NCBI GenBank assembly: GCA_963921425.1
Contig: OY992839.1
Location: 13,681,409 to 13,745,408 of the forward strand
Length of the DNA stretch: 64,000 nt
From: Dryas octopetala
Taxonomy: Eukaryota > Streptophyta > Magnoliopsida > Rosales > Rosaceae
Reading direction: 5' to 3'
The translations under genes and the position numbers were made by a program. Positions 48,378 to 60,227 of this stretch are shown here, in pieces (position 1 is the first letter of the stretch; every line of letters starts with the position of its first letter). Below the pieces are notes generated by a model, which was given only the letters and a program-made list of their open reading frames with translations, was not told the origin of the DNA and made no database searches.

Positions 48378-49630
48378 ATCATATCCTTCTTAGGAAATTA
48401 GAAATCAAAAAATTGAAAAGGGCAAAATTGAACCATCCAATCTTCAAGAGCACCCGCTAAATATCAACGGCAAAGCCTTCAATCAACGGACCTTCCAGCC
48501 AATGAATTTAGTACAGTCCTCATGCTAGGTCAAAAGTGTTTTCCGAGGACTTAAGAATATTAATAAAAAGACTTTCGTGCTGATAACGTGTTATAAATAT
48601 AAAGAAAAGTGGTGAAAAGAGAAAGAACGAATTAGGAGAAACTGAGTATGTCAATTCTTCTCATTAGACTACCAATTTATAGGCTTAATTACAGTGACAG
48701 AGACAATGATCTAATACTCCATAAATCATATAGGCTACAAATCACTAAATTTGACCATTAGGGCATATGCATGTTACAAAATATTCTAATTTGTAACTTA
48801 ATAACATTATGGTGGTCATCCACACTAATTCATATATTTATATAGTTAAATAACATCTCTAGCTCTCACCAAGAAAAATGACATCTCTCTAAAAAAAATT
48901 GACATCTTTCTCTCAAAAACAAAATGACATGTTTATAGAATTTAAAAATTTGGGACTAGATATATTAATTTTAATGAAAAATCCAATTAATCAGGGTTAT
49001 GATGTAAAAATTAAAGATCTTATATTTGAATCCCTTAATTCTAAAAGTCCAAAAAGAAACTTAGTACAAAAACTTTTTTTTTTTTTTGGCCATGAACTTA
49101 GTACAAAACGTTTTTTTTTTTGCCACTTAACTTAGTACAAAACTTAACTTGATGAAGAAGGTACATACACTTAACGCAACATTACATACTCCTACTTATA
49201 CATATAGTAGAGTAGTGTGTGTATGTAAATTACACGCTATTGACAAAGGGTTTTTGGCTGCAAGCAAGAAGACAAATCTTCACACTCCCCATTGATAACT
49301 ACTGGTGAGTTCTATTTGCCGCTAGCTAGCTATAGGTCAAGAATTCTCTTTTATATTGAAGAAAATCTTTTCAATCAAGTTTGAACAATATTAAAGAATG
49401 TCTGCTAGCAAGCTCTTGAAATTTCTGTAGCTTGGCTTGACGTTAATTCTTTACAGATTTCTTTGTAATATTTAAGATTCTTGGTTGATAAACTGTACGT
49501 TGTGTACGTTGATAGGTGGGCTGAAATACGATATCGATCGGTCGAGTATTGTAGGCTGCTCTAACGATCGATCACATACTTGGGTCATCAACTGAGGATA
49601 TCTCTGAGAATTAATTAATCGAATTGAAAG
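48378..49630 (+). promoter_or_regulatory. Upstream region of NAC gene, copy 2
   Basis: Nearly identical to 17663-18915, including the TTTTATATTG possible TATA box and the poly-T runs. One substitution was noticed near 48387. If regulatory sites lie within these 1.25 kb, the two NAC genes should be expressed alike. Confidence 0.45.
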
Positions 49631-50911
49631 ATGATGATGATGAATATGGTTGGGTTTAGGTTTCGTCCCACGGACGAAGAACTTGTGGGTTTCTTCCTCG
49701 ACAAGAAGGTTAAGGGGCAGTTACCAGTGAATTACAGCTCTACTGTGTATGAGTCTAATCTGTATGAGGAGGAACCATGGACTATTTGGAACAAATTTGG
49801 GGGTTCCAAGCTGGAGGAGCTGCAGGGTGATGAAGAAACCGACTTGTACTTCTTCACCAAACTCAAGAAAAAGACTCCCAAGGGCTCGCGTATTTCCCGC
49901 AAGGTTGGTTCCGATGGCAATGGCGCTACCTGGAGCGGTGACAGTTCGGAGGTAGTGTATGCTAAGGGCACCAAGAATCCTATTGGGCTGAAGAGGAATT
50001 TCCATTACGAGAAGGCCGGCTCCAAACACCATGGCGGTTGGCTCATGCACGAGTACAGTCTCAATATCAAGAACAACAACATGGCCATGGCACTTGATCA
50101 TGATTACGTACTTTGCCGTCTCAGAAGGAAGATCAAGATTGAGAAGAAGAGGAAGCTGTCACAGACGACTAATTCGGGTATTAATGATGACGATCAAGAA
50201 AAGAAGAGATCAAGATGTTCTAGCAAGGGCATGGCCAGCAGCAACATTAATATTGGTAATTGTGAGATTAATGAGGAACAAGCTGCTGGCTCCAGCATTA
50301 ATAATCTAATTAGTATGCTGCCCACCTCTGATTCTGATCATCAAGATAATAATGAGATGATGGAGGAGCTTCGGCATCAACTCTTGAATACTGATGATCA
50401 ACAAACAGATGATGACTATTGCATTGTAGATCAAGTAATGAAAATATTGGACTCTGCCGACACCGACAACTATGGCCAGGAACAAGCTGCTAGCTCTTGC
50501 AGCAATAATAATATAATTAGTATGCTGCCCACCTCTGACTCTGAGGATTTGGACAATTATGAGCTCACTCAGTCTGACCTACAACTGTTGCAAAATCAAC
50601 TACTCTTTGACAATAATGATCAGCATGTTGATGATCAGCTGATGATCAATACCTCTGATGCTGATGACTATGTCAACGGCTCTGGTGATGATCAATACTC
50701 GTCACTTCTCATGTCACAGTCTGCAGCAGCAGCAGCAGAGGTAGTTAGGGACGTTGCTACTGAAGATGGTGATCACATCCCCTCTTGGCTCAGATCACTT
50801 ATTACTGCAGATGATGATGATCACACCCCCTCTTACCTCAGGTCATTTGCTGATCATGAGCTGCTTCCTGATGGTGAAGTAGAAGATTTCTTTGTTAAGT
50901 ACAGCTTGTAA
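49631..50911 (+). CDS. NAC-domain transcription factor, copy 2
   Basis: 426 residues, identical in sequence to the product of 18916-20196, with the same start (ATG run preceded by an in-frame TGA) and no intron. NAC subdomains A-E lie within residues 7-171, followed by a basic stretch and an acidic C-terminal half with the duplicated ISMLPTSDS motif and the SWLRS/SYLRS pair. The upstream 1.25 kb is also almost unchanged. Downstream, this copy lacks the CACTA insertion, so the two genes differ mainly in their 3' surroundings. Both genes look intact; expression and function cannot be judged from sequence. Confidence 0.95.
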   Translation: MMMMNMVGFRFRPTDEELVGFFLDKKVKGQLPVNYSSTVYESNLYEEEPWTIWNKFGGSKLEELQGDEETDLYFFTKLKKKTPKGSRISRKVGSDGNGATWSGDSSEVVYAKGTKNPIGLKRNFHYEKAGSKHHGGWLMHEYSLNIKNNNMAMALDHDYVLCRLRRKIKIEKKRKLSQTTNSGINDDDQEKKRSRCSSKGMASSNINIGNCEINEEQAAGSSINNLISMLPTSDSDHQDNNEMMEELRHQLLNTDDQQTDDDYCIVDQVMKILDSADTDNYGQEQAASSCSNNNIISMLPTSDSEDLDNYELTQSDLQLLQNQLLFDNNDQHVDDQLMINTSDADDYVNGSGDDQYSSLLMSQSAAAAAEVVRDVATEDGDHIPSWLRSLITADDDDHTPSYLRSFADHELLPDGEVEDFFVKYSL

Positions 50912-51542
50912 TCGATCTTTTCAATTCAATACTAGCTGATGATTGTTTATGTAGTAATTAAGATCTCTTTCTTACTTTCTAAGTAGTGTACATGCAGCTG
51001 GCCAGTTATGTAATTCGATCTCTATAGTGTAGCTAGCTAGCCAAGTCCCTGTATGTGCATGCACATCTTAATCATTAATTAACTTCAAATATATTATTAT
51101 TTCATTCATTCATGTGATTGTTTCTTAAGCACTAATTATTTATTCTTTGTAAATTTATGAGTTCTTAATTATGTGAATTGTTGCTCCTTGCAGTCGAGTA
51201 AATTGGTCTGGCTTGTATTTGATTGTAGTATATATTGCATTAGGTGTTAATTCTGTGCAAATTCTGTTCAAGGAAAATTCTGTTTATAATTAATTTATAT
51301 ATAGGCTATGTGATATTGTTGCTCTCCTACCTGTGACGTATACATATGGCACTTGTAATTCAATGCAAATTCAATTCAAAGAATGTTCTTTTTCAATAGA
51401 CCAAAGAATCAAAAAGTGGTAGACAACAAAAGTAATTAACCAGCAGATCGAAAATGCATGCCTCCAATAATAATATTGCAAAATGTACCTAGTGGAAAAT
51501 CTTATGAGTCTTTCCATAGAATCAAATATTAATTGGAGATGT
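50912..51542. other. NAC 3' flank, copy 2
   Basis: Counterpart of 20197-20831, with one substitution noticed (AAGAATGTTC for AAGAAGGTTC near 51380). It ends at the empty site GTAGCATCC of the copy 1 CACTA insertion. Confidence 0.6.
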
Positions 51543-51819
51543 AGCATCCTCTTCAGGTTATATAGTTGGTGTCTAAAGCTGATCACTTTGCAATATGCAT
51601 TCTTAATATATTTCATTTCGATCTGTAATATATGTTTCTGAAGTCAGTTGAAATTAAGCTTCTTTAAAAATTATAGTCAATTAGACGGAACCCCCCCTTC
51701 ACATAAATTTTTTTCTAATAAAAATATAGGTTATATTTTTTTGTTGAATTTACCCCTTTGACCAGTTGCCAACTTATCAAATTCCAACATTAAGATTTAA
51801 TGAGTTAGATAGTCTTATT

Positions 51820-52350
51820 AAAAAATTGTAATTATAGACTTCCTAAACTACCCTTATAGATAGTTTAAGTTTTATAATTTCACTTTCTATCAATTGAGAA
51901 TTGAAACTTTCATTTTGTGTCAATTAAGGATCCTGTTTTTTTTTTTTTTCAATTTTTATCTCAACTTTGGCTCGACGTTAGACCCATCAAACCTTCACCA
52001 AATTCAACAAACGTATACTGAGTTTAAAGTTATGCATCTCTTTTTTACAACCATATAAAAATCACGCAAATCAGACATTTAATACAACTTTAGATAATCA
52101 GCCCCAAAGTGGGGTACCCGAAACTGTCCAATCGGACTTCTGAGAAAATATTTGGAAAATTAGACAATTTCGGGTACCCTAGTTTGGGGCCGATTATCTG
52201 GAGTGTTAGAGATCCGATTTGGGTGATCTTTATATGGTTGTAAAGAGGAGATGCATATCTTTAAACTTAGTATAATTTTTCTGATTTTGATTGAGATTTA
52301 ATGAGTCCAACATCAGGACAAAATTGAGATAAAAACTAGAAAAAAAAAAA
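51820..52350. mobile_element. Palindromic foldback element, unit B
   Basis: Paralogue of 25950-26492 with the same inverted arms and the same shortened right arm, followed by CTTGATTAGACTTATAAAA as in unit A. Confidence 0.65.
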
Positions 52351-52575
52351 AAAACTTGATTAGACTTATAAAAGGTGATGAGAGATTTGAAAGAGTTAAT
52401 TAAGATGTAAGAGTGAGTCAGGGAGATAGAAAACAGAAACAAAAACAAAAAGAGAATGTGGCACTAGAATTTGATAACAATTATGTAATTACATTTCGCG
52501 ATGGCTACAAAAAGAGAATGTGGCACTAAAATTTGATAACAATTAATTATGTAATTACAATTTGAAAACATAAAA

Positions 52576-54046
52576 GAGTGCAAATTTGCTCACCACCTCT
52601 AAAAGTAGTGAGCATCATCACTTTATTTATAGGGTGACATGTGTCTTTTAAATTAACTCTAGTTAACAATTTTGAATTAATAAATTCTAATATAATAATG
52701 AGGTAAGAGAAAATCTCTTTCTTCCAAAATTTACTTACCTTTTTCAATTCTCACGCTCTCTCTCTCCTTTATTTTATTTTCTTTTTTTTTTAGTAAATCT
52801 TTTCTTTTATTTCTTGTTTGACACCCTATGTCTTTTCAACTTCCATCTTCTTCAGAAAAAACAAGTTTGGTCGTCTACCTTGTTCCCTACTAGTTTATTT
52901 CAAATATTAATTAATTTGATTTTTTTTTTAGCCAAAATTATTTAATTTGATTAACTGATCAATAAATATGTGATCATAAATTTGATAGGCAAGTACAAGC
53001 ACTCAATCAACAACTCAAGGATCATTTCGTCAGTTAAATTTTTCAGGCTCAATTTGATGCAGTGTTTGAAGAGAAGAGTTGCAAATGTCTTTTACACATG
53101 ATTTCCGATATGTTAACTTTAGCATAGTTGTGTTGCATTGCAACAACAATATTTTTGGGTCGGTAGTATTATGTGTTTTGTAAAATTATGATATATTGGG
53201 CTTCATGTAGTTTTTTCATTCAAAATTAAGAATTTAAAACAGACTAAAACAATTTATTGTGTTATAATTTTGAATGAACAATTAGCTTAAAATAAATTCT
53301 GGAATAACAAGTAGAAAAATGAGGTCTTCGATTGTTCTAGATTAAAAATGAGGTCTTCAATTGTTACATGCTCAAAAGAGGTCTTCAATTGAAATAATGA
53401 GTATAAAAAGTTCTGGAAATTTCTTTCAAATGTGTGATAAAAGATAGTGCAGGGTGAATAAATAAAAAAAAGGGTGTAATAGGGTAATGTGACGAAAGAG
53501 TGCAGTGTAAAGTTTTTTCATTCAAAATTAAGAATTTAAAACAGACTAAAACAATTTATTGTGTTATAATTTTGAATGAACAATTAGCTTAAAATAAATT
53601 CTGGAATAACAAGTAGAAAAATGAGGTCTTCGATTGTTCTAGATTAAAAATGAGGTCTTCAATTGTTACATGCTCAAAAGAGGTCTTCAATTGAAATAAT
53701 GAGTATAAAAAGTTCTGGAAATTTCTTTCAAATGTGTGATAAAAGATAGTGCAGGGTGAATAAATAAAAAAAAGGGTGTAATAGGGTAATGTGACGAAAG
53801 AGTGCAGTGTAAAGAAAAAAGTGCATACAGGAATAAAAGAGCTAGAAGAACAAAAAAATAAGCAAAATCAGGAAAATAAAATAAAGGGGAGAGAGAGCGT
53901 GAGAATTGAAAAAGACAGGTAAGTTTTGAAAGAAAAATGATTTTCTCTCACCTCATTATTATATCAGAATTTATTAATTTAAAATTATTAACTAAAGTTA
54001 GTTTAGAGCATCACCAGTTTTAGAGGTGGTGAGCAAATTTGCACTC
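52576..54046. mobile_element. Mutator-like MITE, copy 2, with internal duplication
   Basis: 1471-bp counterpart of 26715-27915. Left flank AACATAAAA (52567-52575) and right flank AACATAAAA (54047-54055) preserve the 9-bp target duplication. It is longer because 302 bp are tandemly duplicated inside (53210-53813), and its right TIR has lost about 30 bp near 54008. Confidence 0.88.
53210..53813. repeat. 302-bp tandem duplication inside the Mutator-like MITE
   Basis: Units 53210-53511 and 53512-53813 appear identical by eye. Copy 1 has a single unit (starting near 27353). The unit borders share GTAAAG/GTAG-type short sequence, fitting slippage or unequal exchange. Confidence 0.92.
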
Positions 54047-54365
54047 AACATAAAACTAAAACAAAAAGAGAATGTGGCCAATAATTAAGGACTTATGGTC
54101 ATCATCCATGTAATTATTGCTAAATATGAAAGTTAAATATTGAGTAAATTATACCTTATTTTTGGGTGCTGCTATTTGTACTCAATTTTTTTATTAGTAG
54201 CCTCAATATACTCTTTACACTCAGTTTAATTTTAAAAAATGTTAAAATTTATTAGTACACCTAACATATTTTCCTAAAATACCCTTACTAAAACTCAACA
54301 TCATACCCAACAATATTACTTAACACACCAAAACCCAACACCATCACCAGTTCAGCACCACCACG

Positions 54366-55250
54366 GTTAATATATGCATTCTTAATATATTTCATTTCGA
54401 TCTGGTCATAGTAATATATGTTTCTGAAGTCAGTTGAAATTAAGCTTCTTTAAAAATTATAGTCAATTAGACGGAACCCCTTCACATAAATTTTTTTCTA
54501 ATAAAAATATAGGTTATATTTTTTTGTTGAATTTACCCCTTTGACTAGTTGCCAACTTATCAAATTCCAATATTAAGATTTAATGAGTAAGCTAGTCTTA
54601 TTAATAAATTGTAATTATAGACTTCCTAAACTACCCTTATACATAGTTTATGTTTTATAATTTCACTTTCTATCAATTGAGAATTGAAATTTTCATTTAG
54701 TGTCAATTAAGGACCCTGATTTTTATTTTTTTTTTTCAATTTTTATCTCAACTTTGGCCCGACGTTGGACCCATCATACCTTCACCAAATTCATCAAACG
54801 TATATTGAGTTTAAATCTATGCATCTCGTCTTTACAACTATATAAAGATCACGCAAATCGGACATCTATAACTTTAGATAATCAGCTCCAAAGTGGGGTA
54901 TCTGAAACTGTCCAATCGGACTTTTGAGAAAATATTTGGAAAATTAGACAATTTCGGGTACTCTAGTTTGGGGCTGATTATCTGGAGTGTTAGAGGTCCG
55001 ATTTGAGTGATCTTTATTTGGTTGTAAAGAGGAGATGCATATCTTTAAACCTAGTATAATTTTTCTGATTTTGATTGAGGTTTAATGGGTCCAACGTCGG
55101 GCTAAAATTGAGATGAAAATTGGGAAAAAAAAAGGTCTTTAATTGACAGAAAATGAAAATTTCAGTCCTTAGTTGACACAAAATAAAATTTATATCCTAA
55201 ATAGAGACATGAGGTATAATTAGAGTGTTTTAGCTAAAATTTTCCCATAT
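54366..55250. repeat. Diverged flank unit C (third, partial copy)
   Basis: Starts TTAATATATGCATTC, matching 25724 onward and 51590 onward. It keeps TCTGGTCATAGTAAT as in unit A, which unit B lost. It contains the fullest version of the palindromic element (54610-55240), whose right arm continues into TCTTTAATTGACAGAAAAT and beyond; units A and B are truncated there. Confidence 0.8.
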
Positions 55251-56332
55251 ATATGTAGCATACCTTTCAACTTTACCTCGGTCTTAAGCCTTGAGCAACA
55301 CTGTTCACTTCAAACTTCTCTTGACGCTTTCTTGACCTCTTTGACTCACTAACACTAACCTATCTGGCTATCTAGAAGCTTATGTAAATAATGTGTTTTG
55401 TCTAGAAAATTGTCAATTTACAAACATTACATTAACAATAAGTAACAAACGGTAGACAACAAACTAAACAATTGTACGTCTAATGTTTATATGTGTTTCT
55501 CTAACTTTTAATTAAAGTTAATTAATATTTTGAAATATTAATTATTGATGTAGAACATGAAGAAAATGCAAACTCAGATATGTTTAGCAAGTCGCTGCAC
55601 CATCCAAAGTACACAATCTAAAAATTCCAACCAAAGAAATTAACCTTTTGAGGCCAGAAAAAAGAAGTAAATAGATCGAGAGTGGGAATGACTTACAAAA
55701 TTCACAAAAAGGGGAAGAATTGAAAATAATATTAATAAGAAAAACCATCAAAGGAATGGCAAAGCATGTTAGATGTAACAACAAGAATTCAGATGGAAAT
55801 TAATTTGTATAATCAAACAACTGGCAAAGTGAAATAAATAGACATTCTTCCTCGTCGTTTGAAGATAATGTGTGAGAATTAACAGAGACCGAATGTGAAA
55901 TCATAGACACTTATTCAACAGACCCATTAAACCAACTGAAAGAAAAAAAAAACATTAAAAAAAAAAAACAAATGTATCAAAATTAAATATAAAAAAAAAA
56001 ACAAAAAAATGAGGAAAAAAAATGGAAACAGCCATATGGGTGAAATTCCCTAGAGGGGAGATAAATTGGCTTAAACTCAAATTAACCCAATTTTACAAAA
56101 ATTACCTAGTTTAATTATTTAGCAGCAGATTAAATTATTGTGAATCAATCAACTTGAGCAAACAATCACAAACAACAGAGAACACACGATCGATATGTTG
56201 ACGCAAAAAACCCTCAATTGGGTAAAAACAACGTGACCTAGCTAGTCCATATAAACAATCTACTATGATAACTTGATAAGTTACATCGAGTGACTCGATC
56301 CAAAACGCTAACTAGACTCTCACCGTTCCATC
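55251..56332. other. AT-rich intergenic stretch, no gene seen
   Basis: No coding or element signal that I can support. Homopurine A-runs occur at 55940-56025. It ends in ATC (56330-56332), the left target duplication of the Pack-CACTA element. Confidence 0.5.
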
Positions 56333-56614
56333 CACTACAAGAAAAACCTTAATATATATCAGTGATAAACCGATATCTATTTAGGTTTCCAACCGATATA
56401 TTGAGTGCTGATATCTATTCTCCCATATTACATATCGGTTATACACTGATGTCTATACTATATTAGATATCGTATTTGTTTGATAATCTGATATGATACA
56501 CCACCATTGTTATCAGATATTAATCATTTCTGATATCTTAAAAATTGCATACCGATATGTAAGATACTTATGATATCATTAGTAATTTTGAAACCGATAT
56601 AAAAAATGTATTCA

Positions 56615-56958
56615 ATATCGTCTTGGTACTTAAAATCAGATATAAAATGAGTATAATATATCGGTTTTGTACTTAAAATCAGATATAAAAGGTGTATTCA
56701 ATATCGGTTTGGTACTTAAAATCAGATATAACATGTGTATTCAATATCGGTTTTGTACTTAAAATCAGATATAAAAGGTGTATAACATATCGGTTTTGTA
56801 CTTAAAATATGATATAAAAGGTGTATAACATATCGGTTTTGTACTTAAAATCGGATATAAAAGGTGTATAACATATCGGTTTTGTACTTAAAATCAGATA
56901 TAAAATGTGTATATCATATCGGATTTGTACTTAAAATCTGATATAAAAGTATTTTTTA
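56615..56958. repeat. Subterminal 43-bp tandem array (8 copies)
   Basis: Eight head-to-tail 43-bp units, each starting ATATCGGTTTTGTACTTAAA and ending in a GATATAAAA..TGTAT stretch. They lie 280 bp inside the left TIR of the Pack-CACTA. In characterised En/Spm elements such subterminal repeats bind the transposon-encoded regulatory protein; that role here is inference. Confidence 0.92.
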
Positions 56959-57642
56959 GATATCGGTTTTTTGTTTTTTAAATGTGTTGAAACTTCATTC
57001 CTTATCGTTGCATTTTTACATAATCTGATATGCAATAGGCTTATGATATTGATAAAAATTAATTGGTAAATATGCATCCACGCAACAATTACTAAGCTTC
57101 TAAAGTAATCCGACTTAAATTCTTCCATTCATGTAAATGAATCCAACATCCAAACTCAGTAATGAAGTTAACAAAATAAGATTACAAATCCATATAGATT
57201 TATGGATAGCCCTCATCATGTATACCCCAAAATCACTATCCATCTTTAGCTAGCTAGATCCTAATTAAACACATGCCAACATGTACAAAAATAATGAAGG
57301 CATGACCGTGCAATTCAGCTAGGCCTAAATTCTGCCTATACAAAAGATTTGAATGTGAACTAGCTAGTATATATCTTCATATCTACAACAAAATGCTCAA
57401 AAAGGTACCAAAAACATGCATGTGACTACTAAATAAAATTCATGGAAACATAATCTCCCCATTCAACTCGGACTTCATCTATTTGTTCCCGTGTGTAACC
57501 CTCTTGCTCTTCAGGTTACTCCACTGAAAACAAGAAAGAAAAGTGCATTAATTAATAAATCTATATGAGCAAGGATCCCAAAGTATTGAAAAGTGCATTC
57601 AGCAAAGATCCCAAAGGGCATTAAGAAAATATAGGCCAAAAG

Positions 57643-57758
57643 CATTAATAAGATTGCAGCAAGTATTGAATTTATATGGCTGCACATATATATGATTCAG
57701 CATTAATAAGATTGCAGCAAGTATTGAATTTAGATGGCTGCACATATATATGATTCAG
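57643..57758. repeat. 58-bp tandem duplication
   Basis: Two 58-bp units (57643-57700, 57701-57758) containing ATTGCAGCAAGTATTGAATT and GGCTGCACATATATATGATT, differing at one or two bases. Located inside the Pack-CACTA. Confidence 0.85.
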
Positions 57759-58235
57759 ATGGCCTACATTTCGCAAACCATCAGCCTAGAGTTCAGCAAT
57801 CTTCATATGAAAGGAAATTAGAAAATACTGAAGTTGGACACCTTGCATTACAAAATGTGGTGTGTGACCTATTTGCCAATTTTGTTCTTCAATATACTAA
57901 AACCAACAGCACCATCCCACCTTGAATATATTGAAATTGAGATAGGAGAGTAGAGAGTCCATCTTGGGGTCACCACTACAAACATACAGAGTTGAAAAAA
58001 TAAGAGAGTGATAGGGGGAGTGACATGTATGATTGCACTGAAAACAAGGAAAAACATAAGAAAATTGCATCTCAACTGAGGCTGAAATTATGGCATAGTA
58101 ATAACCTGAAGTGTAAGAATATGACCCATGATAGGCCCATGTTCCTAGAGGTTTTTTAGGACATTGTAAATTACACATCGTAAACACCCTTACCCAAACA
58201 TCCCATAGTGTAGTAGAGATGTGATGAGAACGTAC

Positions 58236-58606
58236 CTCCTTAAAGGAGTGAACATCAGTTCCCCAAAGCCAAGCATCACAGCCTGCATCTCTAGAGCCTG
58301 CAAAAGTGGTCTTAATTGGGTATCAAAATTTGAGACAACAGCTACTTTGACACCTGCTTTTCTTAGAGCTTCGAATACTTTCTCAACTTCAGGATCACAG
58401 AGGTGCCAAGCCTATGGAAAAAAAACAGAGAAAATATCATAACCAAATTCACACTTCTACATGTCATACAAAAAATGGTACTTATAGATCACCCAACCTC
58501 GTCAGTTGTATAGTAGTTATAAAGTTCTTCAAAGTACTGAGAATCTGAGCAGCCAGTGGAAGAACTGGCTATATATTGCCAGAAGGGTCTCCCATCATTT
58601 ACATAT
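58236..58606 (-). pseudogene. Captured HAD-family hydrolase exons
   Basis: Minus-strand exon 58498-58606 encodes YVNDGRPFWQYIASSSTG and YFEELYNYYTTDE, bounded by GCAG and GT. After an ~86-bp intron, exon 58236-58411 encodes AWHLCDPEVEKVFEALRKAG and VVSNFDTQLRPLLQAL, then in another frame RDAGCDAWLWGTDVHSFKEV with a GT donor. These match the plant haloacid dehalogenase-like hydrolase domain-containing 3 type: VVSNFD is HAD motif II, and DAGCDAWLWG normally lies far downstream of it. The middle of the domain is therefore missing and the join is out of frame. The nucleophile aspartate motif is absent. Not functional. Confidence 0.82.
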
Positions 58607-60227
58607 CTGCAATGGAATAAGAGAAAAAGGCTCACTTCAAGATTAAAACAATAACAAACAAAAAAAGATTTACTCCAAACATGACACAATTAATGCTAAA
58701 CTTCTACATTTAACTGAAACAAAGGATTAAGGGAAAGAAAAAGAAAGGAAATAATTTCTTTCATTTGTTAAGCACAGAAAGGATTCATATTTACTTGTCC
58801 AAGTAGTACAATTTCCATATTAACTCAGGGACCATATGTGACATTGTTACCACCTCTTGGCTAAAACAAATGAGACATCACCAAAGATAATCACCATTTC
58901 AAGAACTGCAGCACTAGATTTTTCAACATTAATAAATAAGTTAATATCCATAAAATAAAATAAAAAATCACCTACCAAACAAAATTGGAGAATTGTGATT
59001 TCTATTGCCATCATACAAATTTTATCTACTCTTAATTGTGTGCATGCATACTTTTTAAGTTATTCTCAAGAGCACAAATGTAGGAATAAATTAAATTAAA
59101 AAGGAAAAGGTATATTGTGGCAAAAAAAAAGACAAAGGAAAAGGTATATTTAAGTGATGCATATGCAAGCCTGTCAGTATGAGCCACTATCAAGATCCAT
59201 GCAGTGGATATAATATAAACGAGGTCCACCTTTTTAAGGCAAGTTATCCAACCCTTGATTTTTTTCTAAACCTGAAATGCCACAGGATATGCGCATTGGA
59301 GCATCAAAGTTCCCAGATCAGCCACGATTGCAATTTTCTTTTCTTTTTTGTTAAATGATTGATTTAACTTGACTCATTTAAGTTTGGGATATGACAAACA
59401 TTTGGTCACCGTGCCTCAAAAGGACATCATAGTAGTGAATGATATGTCATGCATAAGCAAGCTTTCTTATTTGTAAAGCCAAAAGGACCCCCCACCCTTA
59501 TCTTAGCACAAATTTGTCCAAAACTTACACAGATTCATGACATAATTGTCTCCAAATTTCCCTGTGAGTACGAGCTTACAGATTTGGACCATGGTTGTTG
59601 AGTAAAATCAGAAAGATCCCTTGACCAAACCCATTGATTACACATTGGACAGAAAGGGAATATTCTATGATAGGACTTAAGGACTGTCAATATATTTCAC
59701 AAAATGGAAGAAGGAACCACAATTTTTTTAGACTGTTAGACCTCTCCAAATCAGTCAGTTGTAAGAAAAGAAAGTGAATTAGCTCTCCAACACAATATTT
59801 TGAACTTTACAAAACAGAAGTCATGAATTAGCTTCTCAACCCCCATTATACCAACAAAAAAAATAAATTAGCCCAACTTCCAGATGCAAAATCATAGCTA
59901 TTGAAGGCAGAAATTGAGTCCATTATTTTTATACAACACTTCCAAACAACTGTCCTGGCAATAGCAAACCAAATCAGGCAAGAACTAATGGCAGACAAAA
60001 ATTCATTATAACTAATGGGAAATAAAAATATAAAGACATAAAATCCAAATTAAAAATAATAATAATAATAGCAGATGGATCACTGGAAACCATATAATCC
60101 ATTATAAGAGTGGAGCCAGCTCTGACACAATCTAAGGATCGACATGAACCATGTTTCAGCTTAATCTTTTGGTATGAATTACTATAATTCATTGGTTAAT
60201 GGGAATGATGTACCATGCATCACATAC
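58607..60227. other. Pack-CACTA interior between HAD and PGDH pieces
   Basis: AT-rich, intron-like DNA. Minus-strand scraps such as KIAIVADLGTLM near 59300 could be further captured exons, but I cannot assign them. An AAT microsatellite lies at 60055-60070. Confidence 0.4.

Larger units (their letters stand above)
30591..51543. repeat. Tandem segmental duplication, copy 2 (core)
   Basis: This is the second copy of the block at 1-20831. It contains the complete hAT element, MITE, solo LTR, copia element and NAC gene. The left border cannot be placed because the matching left part of copy 1 is outside the window; it lies at or before 30591. On the right, near identity stops at the point where copy 1 carries a CACTA insertion; beyond it the sequences align but with clearly more differences. 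Confidence 0.93.
51543..54364. repeat. Diverged flank unit B (paralogue of 25679-28231)
   Basis: Aligns with 25679-28231 but with roughly 5% substitutions plus indels, for example a deletion in TCTGGTCATAGTAAT near 51625 and a run of seven Cs near 51690. It contains the palindromic element (51820-52350), the Mutator-like MITE (52576-54046) and the first ~200 bp of the DUF295-carrying element (54164-54364). It ends abruptly at GCACCACCAC. Confidence 0.85.

Noticed and set aside
57734..57925. 63-codon plus-strand frame in the Pack-CACTA
   Set aside because: No recognisable domain and it starts in a tandem-duplicated 58-bp unit; could be captured exon sequence but not supportable.
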